Shown: in pieces, positions 34,075 to 46,028 of the stretch
Numbering within the stretch: position 1 is the first letter of the stretch
Layout of the letters: each line of letters begins with the position of its first letter
Assembly (NCBI RefSeq): GCF_963576675.1
Contig: NC_088916.1
Location: forward strand, 27,069,501 to 27,133,500
Direction: 5' to 3'
From: Euphorbia lathyris
Lineage: Eukaryota; Streptophyta; Magnoliopsida; Malpighiales; Euphorbiaceae
Length of the DNA stretch: 64,000 bases
Notes under the pieces: generated by a model
The model's input: the letters and a program-made list of their open reading frames with translations, nothing else
Told to the model about the DNA's origin: nothing
Databases searched by the model: none
Program-made: the position numbers and the translations under genes

Positions 34075-36655
34075 TATCACGTCCGTGTCTAAAATTTCTA
34101 ATTTTTATTTTCGGAATAGATAGTGTTCACTAATTATAAAATTTAAGTATATTATTAAGTTCAATTTAATGTTTTTATGTGTAAATTAATAGTTATGGGT
34201 AAATTTTATAAAATAAATAAACTAAAAGGACCAAAATCATTATTCTTCCAATTAGAAATCATATATATAATAGGTATAGTTTGTATTTTAACATTGAATT
34301 TCATGTGAAAAAAAAAATAAACAAAACGTGGCATTAAATTAAGGTATATTAAAACCACATGTCAATAATTTAGTTAATCCATGTACATATGTCAACATTA
34401 TATTCATTTAAGTTTTTATTCAAAGATTTATATAAAAAAAAAACATCCTATATATATTAGATAAGAAGATGGTTTTAATTGTTTTGATATATATCAAATT
34501 GGGTTTAAGGAGTTATGGAGGAAAAAGTTTTTTTTGGCTATCGATTAATTTTCGGTGACGTTTACGATCAGCTGTAAATGGATTACACTGATTAATTTTT
34601 GGTGACCGACAGACGACATTACACTGATTAATTTTTGGTGACCGACAGACGACATTTTGGTAACTGTATTTTAGATTTAAATTATTATTTTTAAATGTTA
34701 TAAGTATGATTTTGAGTAAGTTAGGTTCCGTTTCATTAAATTTTAATATCTTTACGAGTAGTGATTTATCAAGTCTATATTTTTCTAATAAAAATATAAA
34801 ATTTAGAGAGTTGTCCTTTAGATTTATCGAAGTGAAAATTCAATTCGGTATTAAGGCTTTTAGCAACGCCACGGGTTTAGAGATATATCGGTCCAAATTA
34901 ATAACATTGGTTTAAATTACTATCTTAGATATCAAAATAGACCAATAGAAATAGTTGATTATTTTATATTGTATTAATATAAAATTTGTACAATCGTTTG
35001 GAATATAAAATCGGTACGGATAGACTCGTATAAGTGTCAAGAGTCTAACTGAACCTGTGGTCGGAACTGACGATATCAGTTTAGTTTACATGTTACAATT
35101 TCGGTGACAAACGAGAATAGTCCGATAAAAGTATTTGGTGGTGTAAAATTTAGTTTTAAGTTATTTGATTAATATTTAAGTGACTCTAAATTATCGAGTT
35201 AAAATAAATTATAAACTAGAAGGACTAATACCGATATTTGTTAATCGATATAAATTTGAATATATAAATTTGAACCTAAAATTAGGACGAGTATACTCTT
35301 AGTAGTTTAACGAGTCCAATAGTAATTCGGTTTAGAATTTTTGTTTCGGTGACCGAAAATAGTCCGATAAGGATATTTACTTTTAACGATATTAAATTTT
35401 ATCGATGTAATATTTTGAGCTCTTTAATTCTTAGAATTCGATTAGATTATGAATCGATGAGTTTATACGATATTTTAACTATTTTAGTTATATTATTAAT
35501 GATTATTTGATTTTAAATATTGTGATTATTTTTGAGAAAATAGTTAATTGATGTCAGATGATTTTGTGGTTATTGAATGAATTGGAAGTTTGATTGTGAA
35601 AAAAAATTTGAGCACGTTATGATTTTCTGAATTTTTATATCCATCTAGAGTGATCCGGACCGGTGATTTTGATAGTTGAAGACCATGTTCAGTGAGGGAC
35701 ATGGCCTCTTTACACAGTGTAAAGACCTAGTCGGGTATTGGCAGCGAAGTGTGGGGTAAGACCAATACGGGATTAGGCAAGGTTAAAGAGACGTCTCGAT
35801 TATGTGATATATGTGGTTATGGATTGATACATAAGGGGAGAAACTCTAGAATGGATATAAGGTTTCATGTTTTCGGTTCTGAGCTGATTTTGATATAAGG
35901 TTTTATGTCTTCGGTTATGAGTTGATTTTGATATAAAGTTTTACGTTTGATTAATTACGAATTTCATGGATTACGAATATGGTTTGATAAATCGTTTCAT
36001 TGATTACGGATTTGGTTTGATAAAGCATTTCATTGTTTACGGATTTGGTTTGATAAAACATTTGATTGGTTACGAGTTATTTGGATTAAATGTCGATATA
36101 ACGATATCGATAATTATCTGTGATTTGAGTTGATTTGATAACGTGATTTTAAGGTTTTTAAGTTTAAGTTTTATATTGTCGAATGTATAAAGTATTCGTA
36201 TATATTAAATAAATAATAAATAAATTTTAGACGGTCTGAATAAGCGTTTTTGGTCTATTCCGAAATTAAGTTAAGTTATTAGGAAATTAATTAAGTATTT
36301 AACATGTTAAAATTGATGAGTCGAATTCGTGGATCGAGATACTAAATATATTATGAATAGTAGTAGCGATAAAATAAAGTCTATTAATTTCATCAGCGTG
36401 TAAATAAGTTAAAGAGAACTACCTAAAATAGGTAGAACTACGTGGCTTTGATTCCCGGTTTAAATATTAAAAGATGTTCGGGATACGTAGGAAGCTCGAT
36501 AGAATTATCGAGTCCAAACCAAATAATTAAATAAAACTTTAGGTAGTCTAAATAACATTTTTATCTATTAGAAAATACGTTCGGCTTTTAGACTGTAGAA
36601 GTTCGTTATCATGTTTTCTGTTCATACCTGATGCCGTTTTGGGTCGGGTGCGACA
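34075..36655 (-). mobile_element. Solo LTR of about 2.6 kb in the Helitron array
   Basis: On the minus strand it runs TGTCGCACCCGAC...GGACGTGATA. TTATT flanks it on both sides (34070-34074 and 36656-36660), and removing it restores the Helitron sequence GATTATTTAAATTAATTGTG. The TG...TA ends are a known but uncommon LTR variant. Inside are repeated GATTTTGATATAAGGTTTTA-like and GGTTTGATAAA units (35860-36080) and no coding domains. Confidence 0.55.
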
Positions 36656-37561
36656 TTATTTAAATTAATTGTGAAAATAAAATAATAATATTTAATTTAT
36701 ATACTATATCTAAGAGTTCTACATAATTTAAATTAATCCCTAAAATCTCTCTAATTCTCTGCATATCTATATCTAAAAGTTCTACAGAATCTAAATTAAT
36801 CTCTGAAATCTCTCTAATTCTCTGCGTATCTATCTATATATAATATAAAACAGTAACGATGGAGTTGAGGTGTCAGTTCCTTCTTTTTTACTGATAAAAA
36901 AATATAATATAAAATATAATATATTAACTTTATTTATATTATTATATTTATTTATAAAAAGATTATTTTATCCGTACTATATCTAAGAGTTCTGCAGAAT
37001 TTAAATTAATCCATAAAATCTCTCTAATTCTCTGCATATTTATATATAATATAAAACAGTAACGATGGAGCTGAGGTGTCACTTCATTATTTTTTACTGA
37101 TAAAAAATATAATATAATATATAATATTTTAATTTTAATTATATTATTATATTTATCTATAAAAATATTATTTAAATTAAATGTGAAAATAAAATAATAA
37201 TATTTAATTTATATAGCATCTTTATATCATTAATTGTAATTATTAAATTATATTTTTATTAATATTTATATATTAAGATGAATCCATGTATCGCAAGGGT
37301 CAAATCTATATATAATATAAAACAGTAACGATGGAGCTGAGGTGTCAGTTCCTCCTTTTTTACTGATAAAAAATATAATATAAAATATAAAATATAATAT
37401 ATTAATTTTATTTATATTATTATATTTATTTATAAAAATATTATTTTATCCGTACTATATATATAGTACCTTTATATCATTAATTGTAATTATTAAATTA
37501 TATTTTTATTAATATTTATATATTAAGATGAATCCATACATCGCAGGGGTCAAAAACTAGT

Positions 37562-37960
37562 TATAATAAATTTGCTCCAATCTATTTTTTCATTTTCTCT
37601 CTCCAAAATAAAACATTCATTTGAAATAATAATATTATACAATAAAATATATAATACTATATTTATATATTTAAAAATTAAATAAAAAAATATTAACAAA
37701 ATATTATTTGATGTTTGATACAAACATCAAATTTATAGAAAAAAATGCATTCATTTAATGAGAATATAATTTGATGATTGACCACCATCAAATCTCCATC
37801 CCAATATTAGACGGGGAGATGGTTTAATTTAAGGGTGTAAAAAGATAATGATCAACTAGTCAATCAGGGTATTTTATCTTTTTCAATTATTAGTTCCAAG
37901 GATTAAAAAATGGTGGCACCGCTAGGATTAAAACAATGGCATTCAGGATAAAAAAAAAAA
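37562..37960. other. AT-rich non-coding DNA
   Basis: Flank between the Helitron 3' end and the next MITE. No gene seen. Confidence 0.4.
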
Positions 37961-38460
37961 AATGTAAATTTCAAATAAAACCCTGTGGTTTCACTAATTT
38001 TTAGAGAAAGGATTTTGGTTTATTTTTAATCAAAATGAGGTTTGAGGTTTTCAACTTTAGCAAAATAAGGACTTTTTCGATTGATATTATTAAAATCAAC
38101 CTTAACGACTTCAAAAATGACATATTTTAAGAACTACTAATATTCTAAGTAACTTTAATTCTTCAACTTTTTTATTTTAAGTTTATTTAGATGAAGTTTG
38201 GTGAAGAGAGAGAAAGTTAATGTTTAGAGAGAGAAAGTTCCAAACAAAATGATTTTCGAAAATCGAAAATGTAGTTCCATAGGAAATATGACATTGAACA
38301 ACTTTAATTCTTTGAAAATTTTCATTTTCAGGTCGTTAAAGATGATTTTAATAGCATTAATCCAAATGTGAAACCTTAATCTTCGTTTTGTCAAAAAGTA
38401 AACCACAATCCTTTATCTGAAAATTAGTGAAACCACAGGGGTTTTATTTAAAATTTACCC
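37961..38460. mobile_element. MULE-type MITE sharing the Pack-MULE end sequence
   Basis: 500 bp with inverted ends: the right end read inward is GGGTAAATTTTAAATAAAAC, the left end is degraded at its first three bases, and both continue with CCTGTGGTTTCACTAATTTT. Inverted similarity spans about 130 bp. The start and the CTGTGGTTT motif match the Pack-MULE at 12288-13659. The flanks are A-rich (TAAAAAAAA on the right), so the duplication cannot be judged. Confidence 0.6.
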
Positions 38461-39516
38461 TAAAAAAAATAGACACATGTAAAGAAAGTGAAAATTCACT
38501 TTAAACCATTGACTAAGAATTTATTCTACAAAAAGAAAACTAAGAATTCAATTAATAAATCACGTCATCACAAAATTCTCCAACCCTGTGTCAAGTATAT
38601 GATGCGAGGCATCTTTCCCTAGGATCGGGTACGTACGAAGGAAGTCGGAAAAAGAACCAAACACGAGCAACAAGCGAGTACGGAGGCCAAAACAGTGCCA
38701 CACAACATCGCCATCAGCTCAGACACGCTCCGCGTGTCTAAAGGTACGCTCCGCGTGAAGGAAGGTGATCCGGAGAAGAATTCATCAGCCAAACTACGCC
38801 CCGCGTAGATTTGGACGCACCCCACGTAGAGTGGATACTGATCCGGAGAAGAGCTCAACAGCCAACATACGCCCCGCGTAGAATTAGGCATGCCCCGCGT
38901 GCCTTCAGCTTATAAGGAACTTGCTCCTTACTTCGGTTTCCTGGTTATTTACACATTTGACCCCTCAGCTCCTTTCCCATCTACAAATCAACCCCCTTCA
39001 CTTACCTTTACCCTATTTACCCCTTATCTTTATGTTTTAATTAGCTATGTAATTTACCCTTTATGTAATTTGTCAATTAGGGTTTTTGAGATTATATAAA
39101 TTCATCTCTTTCTCTTTGTAATGTTTTAACTTTTTATCAATCAATATTAAAACTTCTTCAAGAAGCTTGTTAAGGTTTTCACCTTCAACAATGGGGATTT
39201 CATTATTCTTATGGATTTAGTCTATAAAATCCGGAATTAACTCCTTCTAGTTTAGCTAGAGAAGAAATATTTTTGTAAGTTTACGATTAAAACTTTCAGT
39301 GGAAACGGATCTGTATTAGTATACAATTACGTGGCAATATGATATATTGAACAAATGTCAACAAAATACTCTACGTGGAAAATACATTGAGAATCAGCCA
39401 AAACTAAAAGTCCAGAATCTTCCTGTACTTATTATAAGATAGGAAAGAAATGTAAAATCCCCAGCCGCCAGACAATTCTATTTTAAATAAATAGATACAA
39501 CAGAAAAGAAGAAAAG
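38461..39516. other. LTR- or TRIM-like non-coding stretch with CGCG palindromes
   Basis: Between 38590 and 38900 there are six short palindromic words of the type CACGCTCCGCGTG or TACGCCCCGCGTA in an otherwise AT-rich region. A TATA-like CTTATAAGG (38920) and a T-rich leader-like stretch follow. This resembles an LTR, but I found no ends, duplication or partner. Nearer 39.4 kb lies a heat shock element (see next entry). Confidence 0.35.
39414..39423 (+). promoter_or_regulatory. Candidate heat shock element
   Basis: AGAATCTTCC fits the nGAAnnTTCn core. It lies about 94 bp upstream of the small heat shock protein-like ATG, with a TTAAATAAATAG TATA-like box between (near 39482-39494). Confidence 0.4.
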
Positions 39517-39669
39517 ATGATATCGCTAGGCATGTGGGAGCCGTTTGGCGGTGGATCGGGTTGGGTCGACCGGAGTGACCGTGATGAAACCAACACCTTG
39601 ACTCACGTTAACGTGGATTGCCGTGAGAGTGAGGATGCTCACATATTTCATGCTGATCTTCCTGGTTAG
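39517..39669 (+). pseudogene. Truncated small heat shock protein (Hsp20) N-terminus
   Basis: The 50-residue frame reads like the N-terminus of a cytosolic small heat shock protein: a short MWEPFGGG-like segment, then THVNVDCRESEDAHIFHADLPG-type residues entering the alpha-crystallin domain. It stops (TAG) immediately after DLPG, and I find no continuation of the domain downstream. The stop falls within GGTTAG, so a splice donor is possible, but no matching second exon is visible before 41 kb. It is either a truncated pseudogene or a first exon with a displaced partner. Confidence 0.45.
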
Positions 39670-39750
39670 CCTATATATAGAATGCAAATTACTATAAAGT
39701 TATTTGTTTCCTGTTGAATAGATGAATAATTTGATATTGGTATATATGAA

Positions 39751-39918
39751 ATGAAGGAAAAGGAAGCAGCAGTGATAGGATGTGGAATAGGGATATGTGC
39801 AGCAATTGCACCATGTTGCGAAGTAGTAAAGATTATACTGGTGAAGTTACATGGATTAATTGGTGGATGCAAGGCTGACCAAAGAAGAGAGCGAAGACGA
39901 AGAGAGCAGATTATATAA
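39751..39918 (+). CDS. Small ORF, 55 residues, cysteine-rich hydrophobic with basic tail
   Basis: MKEKEAAVIGCGIGICAAIA opens the frame. A second cysteine pair (PCCEVV) and a hydrophobic run to about residue 39 follow, then a strongly basic end (RRERRRREQII). The layout suggests a single membrane segment with a basic tail. It lies 82 bp downstream of the Hsp20 fragment on the same strand. No family is recognised and it could be chance. Confidence 0.28.
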   Translation: MKEKEAAVIGCGIGICAAIAPCCEVVKIILVKLHGLIGGCKADQRRERRRREQII

Positions 39919-41688
39919 ATTATAAAATGATTGTGCCATAAAAAGAGTGAGCAGCAGAAGAATGTCTGTATTTTATCTGTTTAATGTTTTTGGTGCTGTG
40001 GTTTGTGTGGTGAGGATTGTAAGTGTTATAAAATGCTTGTAAGTGTTATAAAATCATAAAGTGCTTGTAATATTATATATAAGGGCTTTTCTAATCTAAT
40101 CTCTCTTCTTTTAGACAGATTAATTTTCGAGAGTTCTGGAATAGATGTGGAAATGATTCTTAAAGAGTTTTCTATTTTCGTATTCTAATATAGACTCATT
40201 GAGAAAATGAAACCATTTTAGCAAATAACAGGTTGATTTCATGATTTTCAACCAGGTAGCAATTAAAATATTCAGGTTCACCATCCGCTTTTCCTATGTA
40301 CAGTACTATATTCTTTTATCCAGATTCATGTCTCTCAATTATGAAATCTTAATTACTCCCTCCCTACTTTCTCCCGAGTTGGTTTGGTTTCACCAAACAC
40401 TATTAAAATAATTAATTTACTTTTCAATAATTAATTTTACTCTTTTTTTGAAGCAATTTTACTCTTTTTTAATTGTACTCTTAATTTCCATCTGAAAGTT
40501 TCATTGTGCAACATTTTTTTAATTATTATAATTAATTAGAACTAATAAAATATTTATTACACTATTAAACTAATTAATTGACTAATAATATTTTAATAAT
40601 TAATTTCCTTTCTCTTAATGTCTCTCTCTTTAAACTCTCTTTTGTGCAAACATGATACAACACTCGCATTGTCACTTTGGCGGGCGAGGAAGCACTACTT
40701 ACTCATGGTGGGATTCTCACCTCGTGCGATAATTTAGCAGCTGATAATCTCTATAATCGAACGATGGATCGGTTCTCTTAAGCTCTGCTATTTCTGTTTC
40801 TCATTTTTTATTAATATATCTTGAGTTCGGGTTTTGGACTGCCGTGGGATACTAATATAGTTGGAATGTCTGGGTTGCTCGCTTCCTTCCTCCATTTCAA
40901 TAAAAAAAAAACTTAATTAGAATTAGTAGAATATTTATTACACTATTAAATAATTAATTTACTTAATATTTTTTTCTCAAAACTCTATATTTTTGCATTT
41001 TTTTAAAGTATTATAATTTAAATCATAATTATTTACACTGAATTTCTGCTTCATCATAATTAACGGTAATTTGAGAGAAAATATTGGTATATTGATAAAT
41101 ATAAAATGACAAATTAAAATGAACAAATTAAAATGATATCTATTTGAGGAAAAAAGGAAAAACTAATAAGGTATAACGAGACCATTATCGGAAGTAAAGA
41201 AGAAAAAAATAAGCCAATAGATATTAAGTTTTTGATTAAGGGTTTGTTTGCACTACAAGAAAATTGATTTTTGGTCACGAAATAGGTTGTTGTTTCCATT
41301 TGTTATTTGTTGTTCATGTTTGCTAGTTGGTTTTGGGAAATGTTGCTTTTTCAAAAAGCAGAGATTTTCTGTTTTTGTAAAAAACTACTTTTTAACTATA
41401 AAAGGCAAACATGAGATGTCTAACCAAACACATAAAACTATGACTTTTAAAGTGAAAAAACAAACGTGAGATGAAAAGTAGGTAAACAAATACACTCTAA
41501 ATGAAATCATCAATTAATAAGCAGCAAAAGCAAATCATTGATTAGGGTTTAGGGTTTGGATGATCTAAAAAGCAATTACTGATTAGGGTTTAGGATTTGG
41601 ATGATCTAAGTCTACAAAATTAGTTTTAGGGTTTGGATGATCTAAATCTATAAAATTAATAGTCGAGTGTATTTGGTAAATTCTAACA
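39919..41688. other. Intergenic DNA with a retroposed-looking fragment and telomere-like repeats
   Basis: At 40640-40915 a more GC-balanced stretch ends in an A run (after CCATTTCAATA), as a retroposed RNA fragment would. Its origin is unknown. At 41538-41645 a unit with GATTAGGGTTTAGGATTTGG and GGATGATCTAA is repeated three times, including two abutting telomere-type TTTAGGG motifs. No gene recognised. Confidence 0.4.
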
Positions 41689-41731
41689 TTTTTTTTTTTG
41701 GTAAACATGAAAAGAAAACACATAAAAAAGA

Positions 41732-44492
41732 CTAAGGCATAATCATCCTTGAAAAGCTAACACCCAAAAGGTCATCTAACAGCAGCTTTCGAACCTCATG
41801 TGGCGGAAAAGAAAGAACAGAGACTTCGAAGTCAAAGTCATGAGCCATACCAGCCAGAAAAACAGCAACCCGATTCTGCTCCCGGAAAACATGACGAACC
41901 CGAACACCCTCAAAATTCCTGATAAGATGCTTAATACCTTTAAAGAGATTTCGACCAATGCACCCAGTAACACCATCTCCATTAAGAGCATCCACAATCT
42001 TAGAATTATCTGATTCAATCTCAATCAAATGGTAGCTCTTATTTGAAGCAAGAGAGATACCAGAGAAGAGCCCCCAAAGCTCCGCATCATAGGAGGACCC
42101 TTTACTAATCTTCTGACCAAAACCAATCACCCAATCCCCATGACAGTCACGAATGACCCCGCCAGCCGAAATGGATCCGTCACTCATCCTCGAGCCATCG
42201 GTCTTAAGTTTGAGCCACTACACATGAGGTCTCACCCAGTGAACATTAGCCTCAATACAACAAGACTCATAACTGTCTTTCCCTGAGTTATTTCATGCTG
42301 CCTGAAAATCATTAGCAGTCGAATGGATTACCAATAAAAAATTAGAGGGGATTTTCTCTTTTCTATCAAACACAAAATAATTACGCCACCGCCACAAAAG
42401 CCAGCAGCAAGTGATAAAAGTAATTTGCCAATTATTAATCGAGTTTAGCTCCTTATCCCAGAGACACCAAGAAAACCAATCTAGATCCGGTTTTGCAACG
42501 AAGACAGACATCAGGCGAGTCGGAACAAGGTATCGCCATACATCCCTATTCTGCTGACAGTCACGGAGCGTATGAGTTATATTCTCATAACCAAGCACAC
42601 AACGAGAGCAAAGTTCTGTAAAAACCAGGTGTCTACGAAATCTCTCTTGGTTTGTTAAAAGCTTATGGTGAGCAGTCAGCCAAGCGAAACTGCGCAATCT
42701 TTGCAGAATTCTTAAGGCCTAGATTTTTTCCCAATGACCTGAAACAACACCTACCATAGGTTCACGAACAAGGTCATATGCCGATTTACAAGTAAATTGC
42801 CCAGAATTAGAACCACCCCAGATGCGAACGTCAGAATCAGCCCCATTCAGGCTAAGTTTAACACTACGAATCCTCAAAAGCCAATCCATATTAAGAAACG
42901 GTTCGATCCTATCCCAGTCCCAATCTCCATTACAATTGACATAGTCCGCCACCCTTAAACCAAGAGCAGAAGCATGCGGTTTTGGATTAGCTACATCAAT
43001 CAGTTTAACATTGTTCACCCAAACATCACTCCAGAACCTCACATCAGTCCCATTTCCAACATTCCATTTAATCCCACTGCAAAATTCATGGAATACAGAG
43101 TGGAAGCTCTTCCAAAGGAAGGAACAATGTTTAACACGACTAGTCCCTGCAAACACCTCGCCTTTCCTATATTTACCAAGAAGGACTCGTACCCACAAAG
43201 CATCAAGCTTTTTCCACATACGCCAAACAAGCTTCATAAGAAAAGCCTTATTATTATCTTTAGCTTTTCTGATACCAGCTCCACCTTCATCTTTAGGCCG
43301 ACAGACATCACTCCAAGGAATAGAATGAACCTTTTGATTATTATTAGTACCACCCCATAAAAAATGATGATTAAGTTTGTCAAGCTCCTTCAGGACGGGA
43401 TTAGAAGAAAAGAGGACTGCATAACATGATTAAAAGTAGAACTAATGACCGATTGGACAAGAGTCATACGACCCGCAAGTGATAGAGTAGAAACCTTCCA
43501 CGCAGATAACTTATTGCTCACTGAATCAATAGTTTTATGAAAGGTAGCTTTAGAAACCCGACCACTGAAGAGAGGGACACTAAGATAATTCCCAAGAGAG
43601 CTAGTCACAAGGATACCAGTGATGGAACTAAGGGTGTTACAAAGAGAAGAAGACATGTTCTTAGAGAAGAGCATACGGGATTTTTGAATATTAACTTTAT
43701 GACCAGAAGCTTGACAAAAATTCTCAATAATATCCATCATAATTTGAACTTGTGCAACATCTACCTCCACAAAAATCAACACATCATCAGCGAAAAAGAG
43801 ATGAGATAGGGGAGGACAATGTCTACCAATTTTACCAGGATTAAGGCGCTGATCCTGAATGGCATCCAGGATCAAATGGGCGAGTCTCTCCATAGTGAGC
43901 ATAAAGAGGTACGGTGATAAAGGGTCTCCTTGGCGGACACCACAGGACGGCCGGAAGGAATTCGAGATATCTCCATTCAACAGGACCTGCAACGAAGAGG
44001 ATGAGATACAAGAATGAATAATATGAATCCAACTCCTCGGGAAATTCACTAATGATAACATATTAGTGATGAAGTTCCAATCAAGATGATCATAAGCTTT
44101 TTCAAAATCCAATTTGAGCGCGACTAAGCCACGCTTCCCTTTCATCACACGCATAGAGTGCACAACCTCTTAAGCAATACAAATATTATCAACCATTTGC
44201 CTTCCTAGGATAAAACCGCCTCGATTAGGACCAATCATAACAGGTAAAACATTACGGATCCTTGTAGCGATAATTTTAGTGACAATTTTATAAATAACAT
44301 TACACAGGCTTATGGGACGCATCTGGGTGAAAGAACTCGGGTTGGACACCTTTGGGATTAAGACAATTAAAGTGGCATTAGCTTTAACAATATCTTCCGT
44401 TCCATTAAAAACCCCATAGACAAACCGCAAGACTCCATCCTTTACTGAATTCTAGTGCTTTTGATAAAAATATAGCCGGAAAATCATCTATA
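41732..44492 (-). pseudogene. LINE copy 2 ORF2, reverse transcriptase to RNase H
   Basis: This continues after the SIRE insertion: MRPISLCNVIYK, EKAYDHLDW, RQGDPLSPYLF and catalytic FADD (near 43790), the connection region (VRFWSDVWVNN), zf-RVT (RSFAWLTAHHKLLT, CSRCVLGYENITHTLRDC) and a C-terminal RNase H (AELWGLFSG, IESDNSKIVD, FREQNRVAVF) ending at TAA 41732. Stops near 44169, 43390, 42719, 42293 and 42216 and frame changes show decay. Confidence 0.9.
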
Positions 44493-44497
44493 CCTGG

Positions 44498-45636
44498 TGT
44501 TGAAACACCTTTCCACATGATTTTGATTTGACAAAATAATCCATGATTAAGAGAAAATTAAATTTAAGTGCTTTGATTTAATTGTACTAATATGTTTGTT
44601 CAATGTTGAGTACAAATATATATCAAAAAGTAAGACAGGACAAAGACAACATGATATCATAGCACAAGCTGAGTAGAGTGTAACTCAGCACAATAGAAGA
44701 AAAGTAATCTTCAGGAGAAACGCACGAAGATGAAGCTGAGTGAAACGCAACTCAGTATCAAGATAAGAAAAGTCTTCTAAAAGCTTGCAGACGAAGCTGA
44801 CCACAGGAGCTGAGTAAAGAACGCAACTCAGGAATAAAGAACTAAAAGCAACGTCAAAGCAGTCAAGCTGAGTGTTCGTCAGGACAGCACGAAAGATCCG
44901 TTTGCTAGAAGACAAGATCCGACAACTGTCTGCACCAATAATAGGAACCTCAGAATTATGCACAGAGATGATTTCGAGATGCATGGGTCAAATGTCCATT
45001 AGCTAAAAGACGAATTGCACTAGAAGATGAACCTGTAGGAAAAAGACAACCCTGACGACTGTGAATTTCAGACGACAGGATTGGACTGCAAAACTGAAGC
45101 TGGCCAGAGCCTTATCTCAAAAAGGAGCTGTTTGGATTCAACGGACAAATTCAAGATTCAAATCATTTCTGCTTCAGACCTCAACTATAAAAGGACATGA
45201 TCATTCTTGGATCAAATGTCGCTTCACAACAAGAGAAAAATATACAAACAAAACACATCAAAACAAAAAGAGATCTTACACCAATTTTCTATACTTGTGT
45301 AAAAGCTAGATTGATTTTGTAAATCATCTAAGGTGTTCTTCATTTGAAAAGAACAAACTTGTATCAATTATAAATTGAGAGTGTTGTGCTGAGTATTTGG
45401 TTTTAAATACTCAGTGGTAGAGAAATCTAAGTGTTCGGTTATAGCACTTAGTAGGAGTTGAGTAGACGAATAGAGGAAGGTACTCTTGCATATTCAACTG
45501 CCTTGTAAACGGTTTGTGCTCTACCCTTAAAGATCTCAGTATTGGATTTAAAAAGCCCGGGGGGACTCTGGGGACTGGACGTAGGCGGAGAGGCCGAACC
45601 AGGATAAGTCGTGCTGAGTAATCTCTAACTCTCTCT

Positions 45637-45674
<38 letters not shown>

Positions 45675-45965
45675 GTATGTGTTGCTTGTTATATTTACTC
45701 GGCATATAAATTGTTTAAACTGACACTGAGTAAATAAGAGTGCTGAGTTGGAAGCTGACCACAAAAGTGTCAATTCTCAACTCATATGTAAAATAGTTCT
45801 AGTCAACATCTAACTAGAGTTGTCTTATGCTACAATCGGCCGTGCTGACCAAAGCTCAGTCAATAAACTCAAGAAATTATATTAAGTCAGCATAATTAAA
45901 TTTAGAAAAAGTTATATTAGTTCCTAACCCCCCCCCCCCTTGGAACTAATCACACGGGACCAACA
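44498..45965 (+). repeat. 5' LTR of the SIRE-like element
   Basis: TGTTGAAAC...GACCAACA. TATAAAA lies at 45186-45192. An AT microsatellite (about 45640-45672) and a C run near 45928 differ in length from the 3' LTR. Confidence 0.95.
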
Positions 45966-45967
45966 AG

Positions 45968-45979
45968 TGGTATCAGAGC
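45968..45979 (+). other. Primer binding site (initiator tRNA-Met type)
   Basis: TGGTATCAGAGC, two bases after the 5' LTR. Confidence 0.92.
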
Positions 45980-46028
45980 GGATAGCTCACTACTCAAAGA
46001 TATAACTATCTTGAGCTGATCCCGATAA

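Larger units (their letters stand above)
25560..37561 (+). mobile_element. Nested and tandem array of non-autonomous Helitrons
   Basis: The Helitron-type start TCTATATATAATATAAAACAG, followed by TAACGATGGAGCTGAGGTGT, occurs at 25560, 25857, 26123, 33953, 36833, about 37040 (TTTATA variant) and 37305. Only two 3' ends are visible: a truncated one (ATCGCAAGGGTCAAA, to 37304, joined directly to the next TC start) and a complete one ending ATCGCAGGGGTCAAAAACTAGT at 37561. The outer site is A|T (25559 A, 37562 T), as Helitrons prefer. Between the starts lie repeated modules with AGTTCTACAGAATTTAAATT and CTCTCTAATTCTCTGCATAT. No Rep/helicase is present. A LINE and a solo LTR inserted into the array later. 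Confidence 0.7.

Noticed and set aside
38619..38891. 90-codon minus-strand ORF
   Set aside because: Falls on the CGCG palindrome cluster; composition reflects repeats, not a protein.
41538..41645. Interstitial telomere
   Set aside because: Only two abutting TTTAGGG-type motifs within a repeat of about 46 bp; more likely a telobox-like repeat than telomeric DNA.
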